From JANLSE01 sp038214135 (lineage in GTDB: Bacteria; Chloroflexota; Chloroflexia; Chloroflexales; Roseiflexaceae), in assembly GCA_038214135.1 (NCBI GenBank), contig JBBQSD010000002.1, forward strand, positions 62,001-126,000: a stretch of DNA of 64,000 nucleotides, given 5' to 3'. The notes under the pieces are model-generated. The model did no database searches. It saw nothing but the letters and a program-made list of their open reading frames with translations, and was not told the DNA's origin. Position numbers and translations under genes: made by a program. Of this stretch, positions 35,937 to 45,295 are shown in pieces (position 1 is the stretch's first letter; each line of letters opens with the position of its first letter).

Positions 35937-38900
35937 ACCCTGTGCTCACCATCCAGCTCTTCGGTACGCCACAGATCGTGCAGAACGGCATGCCAATTGA
36001 AGTCGTTCGGCGCAAAAGCCGCGCCCTGGCCTTCTACCTTGCAGCACATACTCAGCCGGTCTCTCGCGCCCAATTGCTCGGCTTGTTCTGGCCAGATCAC
36101 GAGCGAACTGCTGGGCAGCAAAGCCTGCGTACGACACTGCATGGCCTACGGCGGGTGCTTGGCCCGGCGATTCTGGCAACCGACAGCGATCTTGCAATCA
36201 CATCCGCTGCCGATGTCGATGCACGAGCCTTGAGCGCCGCAATAGCAACAGCAGATGAAGCTGCCATTGCCAGCGCACTCGAACGCTATCGTGGCGATTT
36301 CCTTGCCAATGTCGAGTTACCAGAGCATCCAGAATTCGATGATTGGGTTTCTGCTGAACGTGAACGCTACCAACGTATGGCTGTTCGTGGCTTGACCATG
36401 CTTGCCACGCAGCGCAGCACCCAGCGCGATTATATTGCGGCACTCGAACTGCTTGATCGTGCGCTGGCACTCGATCCCCTGCAGGAGAATATCCAGCGTG
36501 AGGCCATGCGAATCGCCCACCTTTCTGGCGATAGAGCTGGCGCTATTCGGCGCTACGAACAGCTCAGCCACCAGCTTGATGAACAGCTTGGCGTGCCACC
36601 AATGGCCGATACCCGTGCGCTGTACGATGCCATTATTACTGATTCCCGAGCGTTAAACCCAGAAGAGGCAGAGATCTATCGATTGAATGAGCGTTTGCCA
36701 ACCCTGCCGATTCTACCCCGTTCACCGATTGCCCCAGTTCAGGATGAATTGCCATTTGTTGGGCGCGAGGCCGAATTAACCCTCCTTCAGGAACTCCAGG
36801 GTGGCCCAAAGCTCATCCTGATCGAGGGTGAGCCAGGGATTGGCAAATCGTGCCTGGCCGAGCAATTTATTCGTATCAGCGGCGCACTCGGCTTGGTTGG
36901 CTCAGCACGTGAGCTTGAGCAAACGCTGCCCTACCACCCGGTGATCGAAGCACTACGCTGGCTGCTCGCCCACGCCGATTGGCCTGTGTTTAGCCGTAAC
37001 CTCGATCTCGCACCTGTCTGGCGTGCCGAAATAGCTCGCCTGCTGCCGGAACTATTGCCAGATGGGCCACCACCACCGATTGCCGATGAAACCCGTTTGT
37101 GGGAAGCGGTGAGCCAGCTATTGCAATCACTGGCGCGCGAGCGGCAACTGGTTGTGTTCCTGGATGATATTCAATGGGCCGATACAACAACCCTTGGATT
37201 ATTGGCCTACCTTGCCCGCCGCTCATCAAATGATCCGCTAACGTTAATCGCAGCAGCGCGCCCAACTGCACCGCGTTCTGGGTTAGCAACTCTTATTCAA
37301 ACCCTCACCCGCGAAGGCCGGATCGCCCGTATACCGCTTGCCCGGCTTGGCAGCGATGATATCCATGCACTGGCCAACACCATTAGCCCAAGCTACCCTC
37401 AACCACTTGCAGAATGGCTCGAACGTGGTGCTGAGGGCAACCCCTATATTACTATCGAACTCGTGCGCTATGCCCGTGATCGGCGCTTGCTGGCTGCTAA
37501 CGGAACGCTACTCCCCGAAATACTCAGCACCAGCCCAATCGTGCCCCAAACGGTTGAGAGCCTGATCCAATCACGATTGGAGCGGCTTTCCCGTCCGGCC
37601 CGGCTGATGCTCGATATTGCTGTTGCAGCAGGGCGCGAGTTTGTCTTCGAGATTATTGCCCGTGCCAGCGCACTCTCGGAAGCGGCAGTTCTCGATGGGT
37701 TGGATGAACTGCGCGCTGCTCGGCTGATCGAACCACTCCCCGATGGGCGTTGGCGGTTTGATCATAGCCTGACTATGGAAGTTGCCTATCGTGAAGTTGG
37801 CGAGCCACGCCACCGCCGCCTCCATCGACGCGTCGCCGATGCCCTGGAAGAGCTGCATGTCGGCCATCTCGATCCAATCGCTGGGGTATTAGCCTGGCAT
37901 CTTGCAGAAGCTGGCGATGAGCAGCGTGCCGCTGTGTTTGCCCAGCGTGCAGCCCGCCGTGCTAGCGCATTGGCGGCATGGCAGGAGGCTATCGCCTTCT
38001 ATCGCATGGCGCTGGTTGGCAGGCCAAACCAGGAACGCCTGCCAATCGTGATCGAGCTTGGTGAGGCGTTGTTGCATATCGGCGATCCCAGCGCTATTGA
38101 AACCTACCACGAGGCAATTGATCTGGCCAAAGCTCTTGGCGAATATGTCACGCTCGACGCAGCTCGGCTGGCACTTGGGCGTGCGCTCATCCAGCAGGCG
38201 CGCTATGCCGAAGTCATTAGCCTGGTGCAGCAGATCTGCGAGCAGGGGCATCCTGGCAGTACGTTACGAGCCGAATTGTTATGGGGCATCGCCCTCTCGG
38301 TTGAAGGAGCCGATCTGGCAGCAGCATCGCAACACCTCCTGATCGCTGAACGGCTCAGTGATGCCCAGGCCGATCCAGCCACCCATTCGAATATTGTCTT
38401 TGAACTTGGCAACGTCCGCGCACAACAGGGCGATCTGGCTGAGGCCATCCAGTATTATCACGAAGCGCTGGCCGATGCAGAACGCGATCCAAATGCCATT
38501 CATCAACGTATCCTAGCCCATAATAATTTGGCCTATCATCTGCATTTGCTTGGCGATCCACAGGCCAATGAACAGGTTCGTATTGGATTACGGCTGGCTC
38601 AGGAAGCTGGCGTTCTCTCGCTACAACCATTCCTGCGCTCAACTCATGGCGAGATCGCGCTCGCGCATAATGATCTCGATCAGGCCGAACACGAATTCAA
38701 CGAGGGGCTCGCACTGGCCGAGCAGCTGCATATGCCCGAACGTGTCGCAGGCCTGACTGCCAACCTCGGGTTGGTGGCGCAACAGCGTGGCCAAACAACC
38801 CTGGCCGTCCATCGGCTCTCGGCAGCACAGGCACAGGCCGATAGCCTGGGGCTACCTCACATGGCCGCCCAGATCCGCATCTGGTTGACACCATTGCTGC

Positions 38901-39013
38901 CACCAGATGAAGCACGGGCCATGCTCGCTGCTGCTCGCGCCATTTCTGAAAGCGGTGGGCGCAAACGCCTGCTGGAGGAAATTGCCCGCATCGAAATGGT
39001 TATTGCGCGTTAA
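35933..39013 (+). CDS. SARP/AfsR-type transcriptional regulator with ATPase and TPR domains
   Basis: 1026 residues; ATG overlaps the previous stop (ATGA). An N-terminal OmpR-like DNA-binding domain (LTIQLFGTPQIVQNG...SRAQLLGLFWPD) and a bacterial transcriptional activator domain (~95-240) precede an AAA-type ATPase with Walker A EGEPGIGKSCLAE (~298) and Walker B VVFLDDIQWADT (~408). TPR-like repeats (~680-1020) complete it. Such STAND-type regulators integrate a signal through the TPR region and activate transcription when ATP-bound. The target genes are not evident. A short gap and YceI follow on the same strand. Confidence 0.92.
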   Translation: MNPVLTIQLFGTPQIVQNGMPIEVVRRKSRALAFYLAAHTQPVSRAQLLGLFWPDHERTAGQQSLRTTLHGLRRVLGPAILATDSDLAITSAADVDARALSAAIATADEAAIASALERYRGDFLANVELPEHPEFDDWVSAERERYQRMAVRGLTMLATQRSTQRDYIAALELLDRALALDPLQENIQREAMRIAHLSGDRAGAIRRYEQLSHQLDEQLGVPPMADTRALYDAIITDSRALNPEEAEIYRLNERLPTLPILPRSPIAPVQDELPFVGREAELTLLQELQGGPKLILIEGEPGIGKSCLAEQFIRISGALGLVGSARELEQTLPYHPVIEALRWLLAHADWPVFSRNLDLAPVWRAEIARLLPELLPDGPPPPIADETRLWEAVSQLLQSLARERQLVVFLDDIQWADTTTLGLLAYLARRSSNDPLTLIAAARPTAPRSGLATLIQTLTREGRIARIPLARLGSDDIHALANTISPSYPQPLAEWLERGAEGNPYITIELVRYARDRRLLAANGTLLPEILSTSPIVPQTVESLIQSRLERLSRPARLMLDIAVAAGREFVFEIIARASALSEAAVLDGLDELRAARLIEPLPDGRWRFDHSLTMEVAYREVGEPRHRRLHRRVADALEELHVGHLDPIAGVLAWHLAEAGDEQRAAVFAQRAARRASALAAWQEAIAFYRMALVGRPNQERLPIVIELGEALLHIGDPSAIETYHEAIDLAKALGEYVTLDAARLALGRALIQQARYAEVISLVQQICEQGHPGSTLRAELLWGIALSVEGADLAAASQHLLIAERLSDAQADPATHSNIVFELGNVRAQQGDLAEAIQYYHEALADAERDPNAIHQRILAHNNLAYHLHLLGDPQANEQVRIGLRLAQEAGVLSLQPFLRSTHGEIALAHNDLDQAEHEFNEGLALAEQLHMPERVAGLTANLGLVAQQRGQTTLAVHRLSAAQAQADSLGLPHMAAQIRIWLTPLLPPDEARAMLAAARAISESGGRKRLLEEIARIEMVIAR

Positions 39014-39103
39014 CGCAGGTGTTAACGCCAACGTTCACGCCCGGTGTGTATGCTGATGTCACACAGATGTGATGTGATACAGATAAATGAAGGAGACACA
39101 CCA

Positions 39104-39658
39104 ATGTCTTGGAATGCCGATTATGGTCACTCAGTTGTTGAGTTCAGCGCCCGCCACATGATGCTCGCGAAGACTCGCGGGCAGTTCGAAAAGTTCACCG
39201 TTACCGTTGATGCCGATGAGGCCAACCCAGCCAACTCATCGGTCGAAGTTCAGATTGATGCTGCCAGCCTCAATACCCGCGATGCAAACCGCGATGGCCA
39301 CCTGAAGTCACCCGACTTTTTGGATGTTGCCAAGTATCCATATATTACATTCAAGAGCACAGGCCTGAACCTGAGCAGCCAGAAGAATGCTACACTGCAG
39401 GGTGTGCTCACTATTCGTGATGTCACCAAACCGGTGACGCTAGAGGTCGAATACCACGGCCAGTCGAAGAGCCCATGGGGCACAACCAGCGCCGGGTTCA
39501 CGGCCAGCACCAAGATCAGCCGCTCCGATTGGGAATTGACCTGGAATGTAGCGCTTGAGACCGGTGGCGTACTCGTCAGCGACGAGATCACGATCAATAT
39601 CGAGCTTGAGCTTGTGAAGCAGGCCGTCACAGCACCAGCCGAAGAAGTCGCAGCCTAA
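39104..39658 (+). CDS. YceI family protein (lipocalin-like)
   Basis: 184 residues from the ATG at 39104 after AAGGAGA. The YceI beta barrel is clear: WNADYGHSVVEFSARHMM, the VEVQIDAASLNTRDANRDGHL turn, YPYITFKST, LTIRDVTKPVTLEVEYHG, and GFTASTKISRSDWELTW. The family binds long isoprenoid or lipid molecules. No signal peptide is present, unlike the periplasmic E. coli form, so this one is probably cytoplasmic. Upstream (39059-39072) lies TCACA-CAGA-TGTGA, a small inverted repeat. A strong terminator follows the gene. Confidence 0.92.
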   Translation: MSWNADYGHSVVEFSARHMMLAKTRGQFEKFTVTVDADEANPANSSVEVQIDAASLNTRDANRDGHLKSPDFLDVAKYPYITFKSTGLNLSSQKNATLQGVLTIRDVTKPVTLEVEYHGQSKSPWGTTSAGFTASTKISRSDWELTWNVALETGGVLVSDEITINIELELVKQAVTAPAEEVAA

Positions 39659-39674
39659 TAAGACCTCGTGGTAG

Positions 39675-39699
39675 AGACGCTCCGCTGGAGCGTCTTTTT
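39675..39699 (+). terminator. Rho-independent terminator after YceI
   Basis: AGACGCTCC and GGAGCGTCT, nine pairs with a GCT loop, followed by a T-run continuing from the stem. Confidence 0.9.
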
Positions 39700-39726
39700 C
39701 ATCACTGCATAACAACACCCACACAA

Positions 39727-39764
39727 AAGCAAAGGGGTTCCGATATATCGGAACCCCTTTGCTT
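39727..39764 (-). terminator. 38-base perfect palindrome, terminator of lon
   Basis: AAGCAAAGGGGTTCCGATA followed directly by its reverse complement; TTTGTG follows on the minus strand. Placed between converging YceI and lon, it may work in both directions. Confidence 0.75.
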
Positions 39765-39783
39765 GCGCCTTGCTTTATTCTTA

Positions 39784-42225
39784 TTATGCTGCGCCTGGTC
39801 GCGGCATAATCACATCTGGAACAACTGCCCGTGGCACAATTATATCCGGTACCGTTGGTGCAACCGTTACTGTTGCCGGAACCAACGCAATCTTCAGCAC
39901 CTCATCCATAGAAGAGACCGGGATGAGCTGAAGATCCTCGCGAACCTTACGCGGCAATTCGGCAATATCCTTGGCATTATCCTTCGGCAGAATGAACGTC
40001 TTGATCCCAGCACGATGAGCGGCCAGGGTCTTCTCCTTCAACCCACCAATTGGTAGAACCTTACCGCGCAGCGTCACTTCACCAGTCATGGCAACATCAC
40101 GCCGTACCGCCCGTCCCGTCATCGCCGAAATCAGTGCTGTTGTCAGCGTAATGCCAGCCGATGGGCCATCCTTTGGCACCGCACCCTCGGGCACATGAAC
40201 ATGGATATTATGCTCATCGAAATAGTTCGGGTCAATCCCAAGCTGATCGGCACGATAGCGCGCATACGAAAGCGCCGCCTGAGCAGATTCCTTCATCACA
40301 TCGCCAAGCTGGCCGGTCAGTTGCAGGAGGCCCTTGCCACGCATTGGCAATACTTCAATCGAGATCGTATCGCCACCTGTTGGGGACCAGGAGACGCCGG
40401 TTGCAACGCCAACCTCATCCTTCTCCTCGGCCAGGCCAAAGCTATAGCGCTCTGCACCCAGATATTCGGCAACGTCATCAGCATCGATCGTGAACATCAC
40501 CGATTGTTCGCCAGCATCGACCAACGAGGCCACTTTGCGGGCTACCTTGCGGCACAGGCTAGCCAGTTCCCGTTCCAGATTACGAACACCGGCTTCACGG
40601 GTATATTCCCGAATCAGCTTTGTGATTGCTGCACCTGTAATCGTGAGTTGTTCTGCCGTCAGGCCATGAAACTCACGCTGCTTGCGTACCAGGAAGCCCT
40701 GAGCGATCCCCAGCTTTTCGTCCTCGGTATAGCCACCAATCTCGATAATCTCCATGCGATCCCGTAGCGGGCCAGGAATCGGTTCGAGTTGATTGGCGGT
40801 TGCAATAAACACCACCTGTGAGAGATCATAGGGGATCTCTAAATAGTGATCCGAAAAGGCATTATTCTGTTCTGGGTCAAGCACTTCGAGTAGCGCCGAT
40901 GTTGGATCGCCGCGGAAATCCTGCCCAACCTTATCGATCTCATCCAGGATATACACGGGATAGCGTGACTTAGCCGTCTTCATGCCCTGAATAACGCGGC
41001 CTGGCATGGCACCAATATACGTCCGGCGGTGGCCACGGATCTCGGCCTCGTCGCGGATGCCACCAAGGCTGGTTCGGGCAAAGCGCCGCCCAAGGGCACG
41101 CGCAATACTGCGCCCGAGGCTCGTCTTACCAACACCAGGAGGCCCAACGAAGCACAGGATTGGTGAGCGCATCTTCGAACCAGCCAGTTTACGAACCGCC
41201 AGATATTCAAGAATACGTTCCTTGACCTTTTCAAGGCCGAAGTGATCCTCATCGAGCACCTGTTGCGCCTGGATGATACTGATCTCTGGGAATTCTTCGG
41301 TTGCCCACGGCAGGTTCAACAACCAATCCAGATACGTTCGAATAACACCGGCCTCTGGGCTGTTCATGCCCTGCTGGGCCAGGCGCTTCAGCTCGTGGGT
41401 CGCCTGATCTTTCACATAATCGGGCGCGCTGAGTTCGGCGATCTTACGCTTCAGTTCATCAATCGGATCGTCGACATCATCGTCCTCGCCCAATTCGCGG
41501 CGGATAACCCGCATCTGTTCGCGCAGGAAGTATTCGCGCTGGCTCTGGTCCAGCACTTCTTTGGTATCCTGCTGGATTTTCTGGCGCAGGCGCAGCAATT
41601 CGAGATGGCGAGCCAGCAGTACTTGCGCCCGGCGCAGCCGCACAACCGGATCAAGCTCATTGAGCATTTCGATCCGCTCTTCAAATTCGAATGCTGGTGC
41701 CCATGTCACCACATCGGCCAAATGGCCTGGGCGATCAATGCGATGAACGAACGCGACGGCATCCTGCGGCACTTCGGCCAAATGATCAACAAACTCATCA
41801 AGCTGCTGCTTGACCGTCTCCATCAGCGCCTCGATCTCCATACTCTGGACTTCTGGATCGCTGATCGAAACGCAATGCACCCGATAGTATGGTTCGATCT
41901 GCAGGACAGTGCCGACATGCGCTCGTGCCAGCCCTTCCAAAATAATGCGCACCGTGCCATCTGGTAGCTTAATAAACTCTTCCAGCCGTGCGATCACACC
42001 AACCGGTGGAACCTGCTGCGGATGGCCAGATTTGTAGCTCTCTATCTCACTTTCGGCAACAAAAATGAGCAATACCTCACGATCTGCTTCCCACGCCTGC
42101 TCCATGGCACGGTAGGATTTCCCCTGACCGACCTGAAGCGGGACTGTCATGTTAGGCATGATCACCATCTCGCCCAACACGACCAATGGAAGCTCACGTT
42201 CAGTTGTCTCAATAGAATCTGTCAT
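39784..42225 (-). CDS. lon: ATP-dependent protease Lon
   Basis: 813 residues from the ATG at 42225 (GAGGA seven bases upstream; a frame open further upstream lacks a site). N-terminal substrate domain (PLVVLGEMVIMPNMTVPLQVG), coiled-coil region with QREYFLREQM, AAA module with Walker A GPPGVGKTS (~362) and the sensor segments, and the protease domain with the catalytic Ser in KDGPSAG (~687) and Lys in LKEKTLAAHRAG (~729). It degrades damaged and regulatory proteins in the cytoplasm. The C-terminus is extended by a Val/Pro-rich tail (VPDIIVPRAVVPDVIMPRPG). No heat-shock operator was recognised upstream. Confidence 0.97.
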   Translation of the reverse strand: MTDSIETTERELPLVVLGEMVIMPNMTVPLQVGQGKSYRAMEQAWEADREVLLIFVAESEIESYKSGHPQQVPPVGVIARLEEFIKLPDGTVRIILEGLARAHVGTVLQIEPYYRVHCVSISDPEVQSMEIEALMETVKQQLDEFVDHLAEVPQDAVAFVHRIDRPGHLADVVTWAPAFEFEERIEMLNELDPVVRLRRAQVLLARHLELLRLRQKIQQDTKEVLDQSQREYFLREQMRVIRRELGEDDDVDDPIDELKRKIAELSAPDYVKDQATHELKRLAQQGMNSPEAGVIRTYLDWLLNLPWATEEFPEISIIQAQQVLDEDHFGLEKVKERILEYLAVRKLAGSKMRSPILCFVGPPGVGKTSLGRSIARALGRRFARTSLGGIRDEAEIRGHRRTYIGAMPGRVIQGMKTAKSRYPVYILDEIDKVGQDFRGDPTSALLEVLDPEQNNAFSDHYLEIPYDLSQVVFIATANQLEPIPGPLRDRMEIIEIGGYTEDEKLGIAQGFLVRKQREFHGLTAEQLTITGAAITKLIREYTREAGVRNLERELASLCRKVARKVASLVDAGEQSVMFTIDADDVAEYLGAERYSFGLAEEKDEVGVATGVSWSPTGGDTISIEVLPMRGKGLLQLTGQLGDVMKESAQAALSYARYRADQLGIDPNYFDEHNIHVHVPEGAVPKDGPSAGITLTTALISAMTGRAVRRDVAMTGEVTLRGKVLPIGGLKEKTLAAHRAGIKTFILPKDNAKDIAELPRKVREDLQLIPVSSMDEVLKIALVPATVTVAPTVPDIIVPRAVVPDVIMPRPGAA

Positions 42226-42527
42226 GATCCAATCCTCACTTTCGCCGGCGCACAACTTCGCTCGGCGAACACTCCTCTGAGTACAGCGACGACACGATGG
42301 GCATCCGCTGACTATATCAATCCATGGTAGCATAAGTTGCCATACCGTGCGCATGAACTGCAACACTGAACAAGCGACTATGATACCTATACAACGAACG
42401 AATCCATCTTGAGTTGCGGGTATCGCTACCGCGCTGCCCATATTCCGATCACAAGTTGAGTTGCACAAGTGCTGTCATAGGATTTATGATCGTACCAAGA
42501 GAACGCGGTATCAGTAAGGCATTTGCA
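42226..42527. other. Intergenic region between divergent lon and receiver genes
   Basis: 302 bases. Beyond the receiver-gene promoter at 42461-42490 nothing certain is seen; no CIRCE-type inverted repeat (TTAGCACTC-N9-GAGTGCTAA) is present. Confidence 0.6.
42461..42490 (+). promoter_or_regulatory. Sigma-70 type promoter of the receiver gene
   Basis: TTGCAC (42461-42466), an 18-base spacer and TATGAT (42485-42490). Start expected near 42497, which excludes the ATG at 42486. Confidence 0.55.
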
Positions 42528-42905
42528 ATGGTTCACCAACCAACTATCCTGATCGTTGATGACGAGCCAAACCAGCGTTTTATTCTGGAGCAGGCGCTGC
42601 AGATGCTAGCTGATACATGGAAAATTATCGTCGTCACATCAGCTATCGAAGCATTGGCGCAGATCGAACAACAACTCCCCGATCTCATTATCACCGATTA
42701 CCATATGCCTGGAATGACTGGCATTGAACTGATCGAGCAGGTTCGCAAGCGCCAGATTCGTATGCCAATTATTCTGATGACCGCCTATAACACGCCAGAG
42801 GTTCAGATTGCCGCACGCCGTTTGGGTGTCGACCACGCACTTACCAAACCAGTTTCAATTGCACTACTTCGCCAATTAACAACCGAGGCGCTCTCAACGA
42901 CTTGA
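42528..42905 (+). CDS. Single-domain response regulator (receiver only)
   Basis: 125 residues from the ATG at 42528 with TAAGG upstream; the promoter at 42461-42490 supports this start. Only a receiver domain is present: TILIVDDEPNQRFILEQAL with the acidic pair, the phospho-acceptor Asp in DLIITDYHMPGMTGIEL, Thr/Ala in ILMTAYN and Lys in HALTKPV. Without an output domain it probably acts by protein contact or in a phosphorelay. None of the kinases in the window is adjacent, but it could serve one of those without a partner. Confidence 0.92.
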   Translation: MVHQPTILIVDDEPNQRFILEQALQMLADTWKIIVVTSAIEALAQIEQQLPDLIITDYHMPGMTGIELIEQVRKRQIRMPIILMTAYNTPEVQIAARRLGVDHALTKPVSIALLRQLTTEALSTT

Positions 42906-42985
42906 GAAGTCAGGAGGCAGGAGGCAGAAGATCGGCCCCAGACCTACTTACGTGCTATTCTGACTTCCGAATTCTGACTCCTGAA
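42906..42985. repeat. Inverted heptamer repeats between converging genes
   Basis: GAAGTCAGGAGGCAGGAGGC immediately after the receiver stop and ATTCTGACTCCTGAATAC just before the tpiA stop, giving a large imperfect inverted repeat. Confidence 0.75.
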
Positions 42986-42987
42986 TA

Positions 42988-43740
42988 CTAGCGAAACTGT
43001 ACAATTCGCAGGAAACTATCGGCTTTGAGCGAGGCTCCACCAACTAGGGCACCATCAATATCCGGCTGGGCCATGAGTTCATCAACATTATCGGGCTTGA
43101 CGCTACCACCATATTGAAGCCGAATACTGCTAGCTGCTTCTGAACCAAGGATCTCGGCTAGTACCTGCCGAATGGCGGCATGCATCGATTGTGCATCGGC
43201 AGGTGTTGCCGTATCACCAGTGCCAATCGCCCATACAGGCTCGTATGCAACGACGAGATCGGCTGCTGCTGATGCCGCGACGCCCTCCAGGCACCCACGT
43301 AGTTGCCCGACAACAACCGATTCGGCACGACCGCTATCGCGCTCTGGTTTTGTTTCGCCAACACACAAGATCGGCCGTAATCCATGCGTCATTGCAGAAT
43401 GCAACTTTCGGTTGATCAGCGCATCACCCTCGCCAAAGATCTGCCTGCGCTCACTATGGCCAACAATCACATACTGGCATCCGAGATCACGCAGCATGAC
43501 CGGCGAGATCGCACCGGTGAAGGCACCCTGAACCTCGGGATAGACATCCTGCGCCCCAAGGCGGATTGCCGTCCCCTGCAACAATGGGCTGAGTGCATGC
43601 AGCGCTGTAAACGGCGGGCAGACAACAATCTCTCGATCAGATGGATTGCCAAGCCCAGCCAGCAAGCCATCGACAAGATCAACCGCTTCGGCAACGGTCT
43701 TATACATCTTCCAGTTTCCGGCGATCAATGGTACACGCAT
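42988..43740 (-). CDS. tpiA: Triosephosphate isomerase
   Basis: 250 residues from the ATG at 43740 (GAGGAG about ten bases upstream; a TTG two codons earlier is the alternative). Interconverts dihydroxyacetone phosphate and glyceraldehyde 3-phosphate. All catalytic landmarks are visible: Lys in AGNWKMYKT, His in YVIVGHSERR, Glu in VVAYEPVWAIGTGDTAT, and the phosphate loops YGGSVKPDN and GALVGGASLKADSF. It stands alone, not with other glycolytic genes. Confidence 0.97.
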   Translation of the reverse strand: MRVPLIAGNWKMYKTVAEAVDLVDGLLAGLGNPSDREIVVCPPFTALHALSPLLQGTAIRLGAQDVYPEVQGAFTGAISPVMLRDLGCQYVIVGHSERRQIFGEGDALINRKLHSAMTHGLRPILCVGETKPERDSGRAESVVVGQLRGCLEGVAASAAADLVVAYEPVWAIGTGDTATPADAQSMHAAIRQVLAEILGSEAASSIRLQYGGSVKPDNVDELMAQPDIDGALVGGASLKADSFLRIVQFR

Positions 43741-43803
43741 AAACAATATTCTCCTCTATTCCAATTGATCAGCAATCTTGGCCATTACTGGCAGATGGTT
43801 CGT

Positions 43804-44487
43804 TCAGGCACCAAACAGGCCAATGATAAAGCTCCAGATCTTCGTCAGGTTGCTCTGCGAACCGATCACGAAGGTCAACAGAATGCCGACGGCTACCGTT
43901 ACGCCAAACACAACCTGGTTCCAGGCCAGTACTTTTGCGCCATCGAACGGGCCAGCCGGGATCATATTGAACAGGCCAAGCCAGGAATTCAGGCCGACGC
44001 CAATCAGGCACAGAAAGAACAACCAATCAGCGCGAATACCAGCCAGATAGGCAATTGGAAACAGCAGCAGAAACAGCAGCGCCAGCACCAGGTTCGAAAC
44101 CGGCCCAGCCAGCGCAATCAAACCACCCTGGCGCGGCGTCAGATAGCCACGATGCCAGACAGCCCCTGGCGCAGCGATGAAGAAGCCAGCAAAGGCAATC
44201 ACGATCGAAAGAATAAGCCACTGATTATTGGCCACGAAATGAGCCTCAGCGCCATAGTTGCGAGCGACCACCCGATGGGCCAGTTCGTGAACAACAAAGC
44301 CCAGGCCACACACAACCGCCGAGATCAGCAGGAATTCCACAAATCGTGCCGTCAGGATCTGCGCCGCACCAACCTGTGCGACCGCAAATGCAAGCGTTGT
44401 TCCTGCCCAGGCTTTAAGCAGCTCAATGTTATCGTTATTACTGCCAGAAAAGATACTCTCATCTGGCGTACGAAGAAAATTCCGCAC
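43804..44487 (-). CDS. Site-2-type M50 metalloprotease
   Basis: 227 residues from a GTG start at 44487 preceded by AAGGAG. The zinc motif HELAHR follows a hydrophobic helix, and the second ligand motif NMIPAGPFDGAKVL lies at about residue 170. Five or six hydrophobic segments place the active site in the membrane. The central GPVSNLVLALLFLLLF is typical of M50 proteins without a PDZ insert. Such proteases cut transmembrane anchors of regulators; the substrate is not apparent. Flanked by tpiA and pcm on the same strand. Confidence 0.88.
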   Translation of the reverse strand: MRNFLRTPDESIFSGSNNDNIELLKAWAGTTLAFAVAQVGAAQILTARFVEFLLISAVVCGLGFVVHELAHRVVARNYGAEAHFVANNQWLILSIVIAFAGFFIAAPGAVWHRGYLTPRQGGLIALAGPVSNLVLALLFLLLFPIAYLAGIRADWLFFLCLIGVGLNSWLGLFNMIPAGPFDGAKVLAWNQVVFGVTVAVGILLTFVIGSQSNLTKIWSFIIGLFGA

Positions 44488-44556
44488 GTGTATGCTCCTT
44501 ATATCATCAATACTATCGATACCATTTATGCCATCGATACAATCTATATCGGGCCA

Positions 44557-45216
44557 TTATCGATCAAGCGTACCATCGGCTTCCCAGGCATGAGCGCCAA
44601 GCAGTGGAACGAACCGAACACTACTGAGTCGCTCGGTACGAAAGGTATGATCCTGCCGACGCAGGCGAATAAGCAATTGCTCGCCACGCCCACCAATTGG
44701 GATGACCAAGCGGCCACCTTCAGCGAGTTGCTCACGGAGTGGTTGCGGAATCCAGGGTGATGCCGCAGGAACAGCAATTGCATCATATGGCGCATAGGCC
44801 GGCAGACCAGATGTTCCATCATCAACAAAGACATGGACATTATTGTAGCCAAGTTCTCGTAAACAGGTTTGTGCCGCATGAGCCAAGCTGGGAATCCGCT
44901 CGACAGTATAGACTTCAGCAGCGAGCCTGCTTAACACAGCCGCCGAATAACCAGAACCCGTGCCGATTTCTAAGACTCGTTCAACACCCGTCAGTTCAAG
45001 GGCCTGGGCCATAAAGGCGACGATATATGGTTGTGAGATCGTCTGTCCTTCGCCGATTGGCAGCGCACAATCGTCATAGGCCTGATCAACAAGTGCCGAG
45101 GGGATAAATCGATGGCGTGGAACCGACGCCATCGCATGGAGCACATCCATATTCACAATCTCACGAGTTGCGAGTTGTGTACGTATCATTGCATCACGTT
45201 CTGCCTGATAATCCAT
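44557..45216 (-). CDS. pcm: Protein-L-isoaspartate O-methyltransferase
   Basis: 219 residues from the ATG at 45216 after GAAGGGA. It methylates isoaspartyl residues in aged proteins so they can be repaired. Visible: PRHRFIPSALVDQAYDDCALPIGEGQTISQPYIVA-type opening (read in parts: PIGEGQTIS is diagnostic), the SAM site VLEIGTGSGYSAAVLS, VYTVERIPSLA and the GGRLVIPIGGRGEQLL strand near the end. A TATAAT lies at 45246-45251 on the minus strand, about 30 bases upstream. Confidence 0.95.
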   Translation of the reverse strand: MDYQAERDAMIRTQLATREIVNMDVLHAMASVPRHRFIPSALVDQAYDDCALPIGEGQTISQPYIVAFMAQALELTGVERVLEIGTGSGYSAAVLSRLAAEVYTVERIPSLAHAAQTCLRELGYNNVHVFVDDGTSGLPAYAPYDAIAVPAASPWIPQPLREQLAEGGRLVIPIGGRGEQLLIRLRRQDHTFRTERLSSVRFVPLLGAHAWEADGTLDR

Positions 45217-45295
45217 TGCTACTTCCCTTCGCATATCGTGTTCTCATTATACACTGGTAACGCCCTGGTAGCAGGCAGATGCTAGCCTATCGATC

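Noticed and set aside
42226..42460. CIRCE heat-shock operator upstream of lon
   Set aside because: A CACTCCTCTGAGT stretch looked similar, but the spacing and arms do not match the nine-base-spaced inverted repeat.
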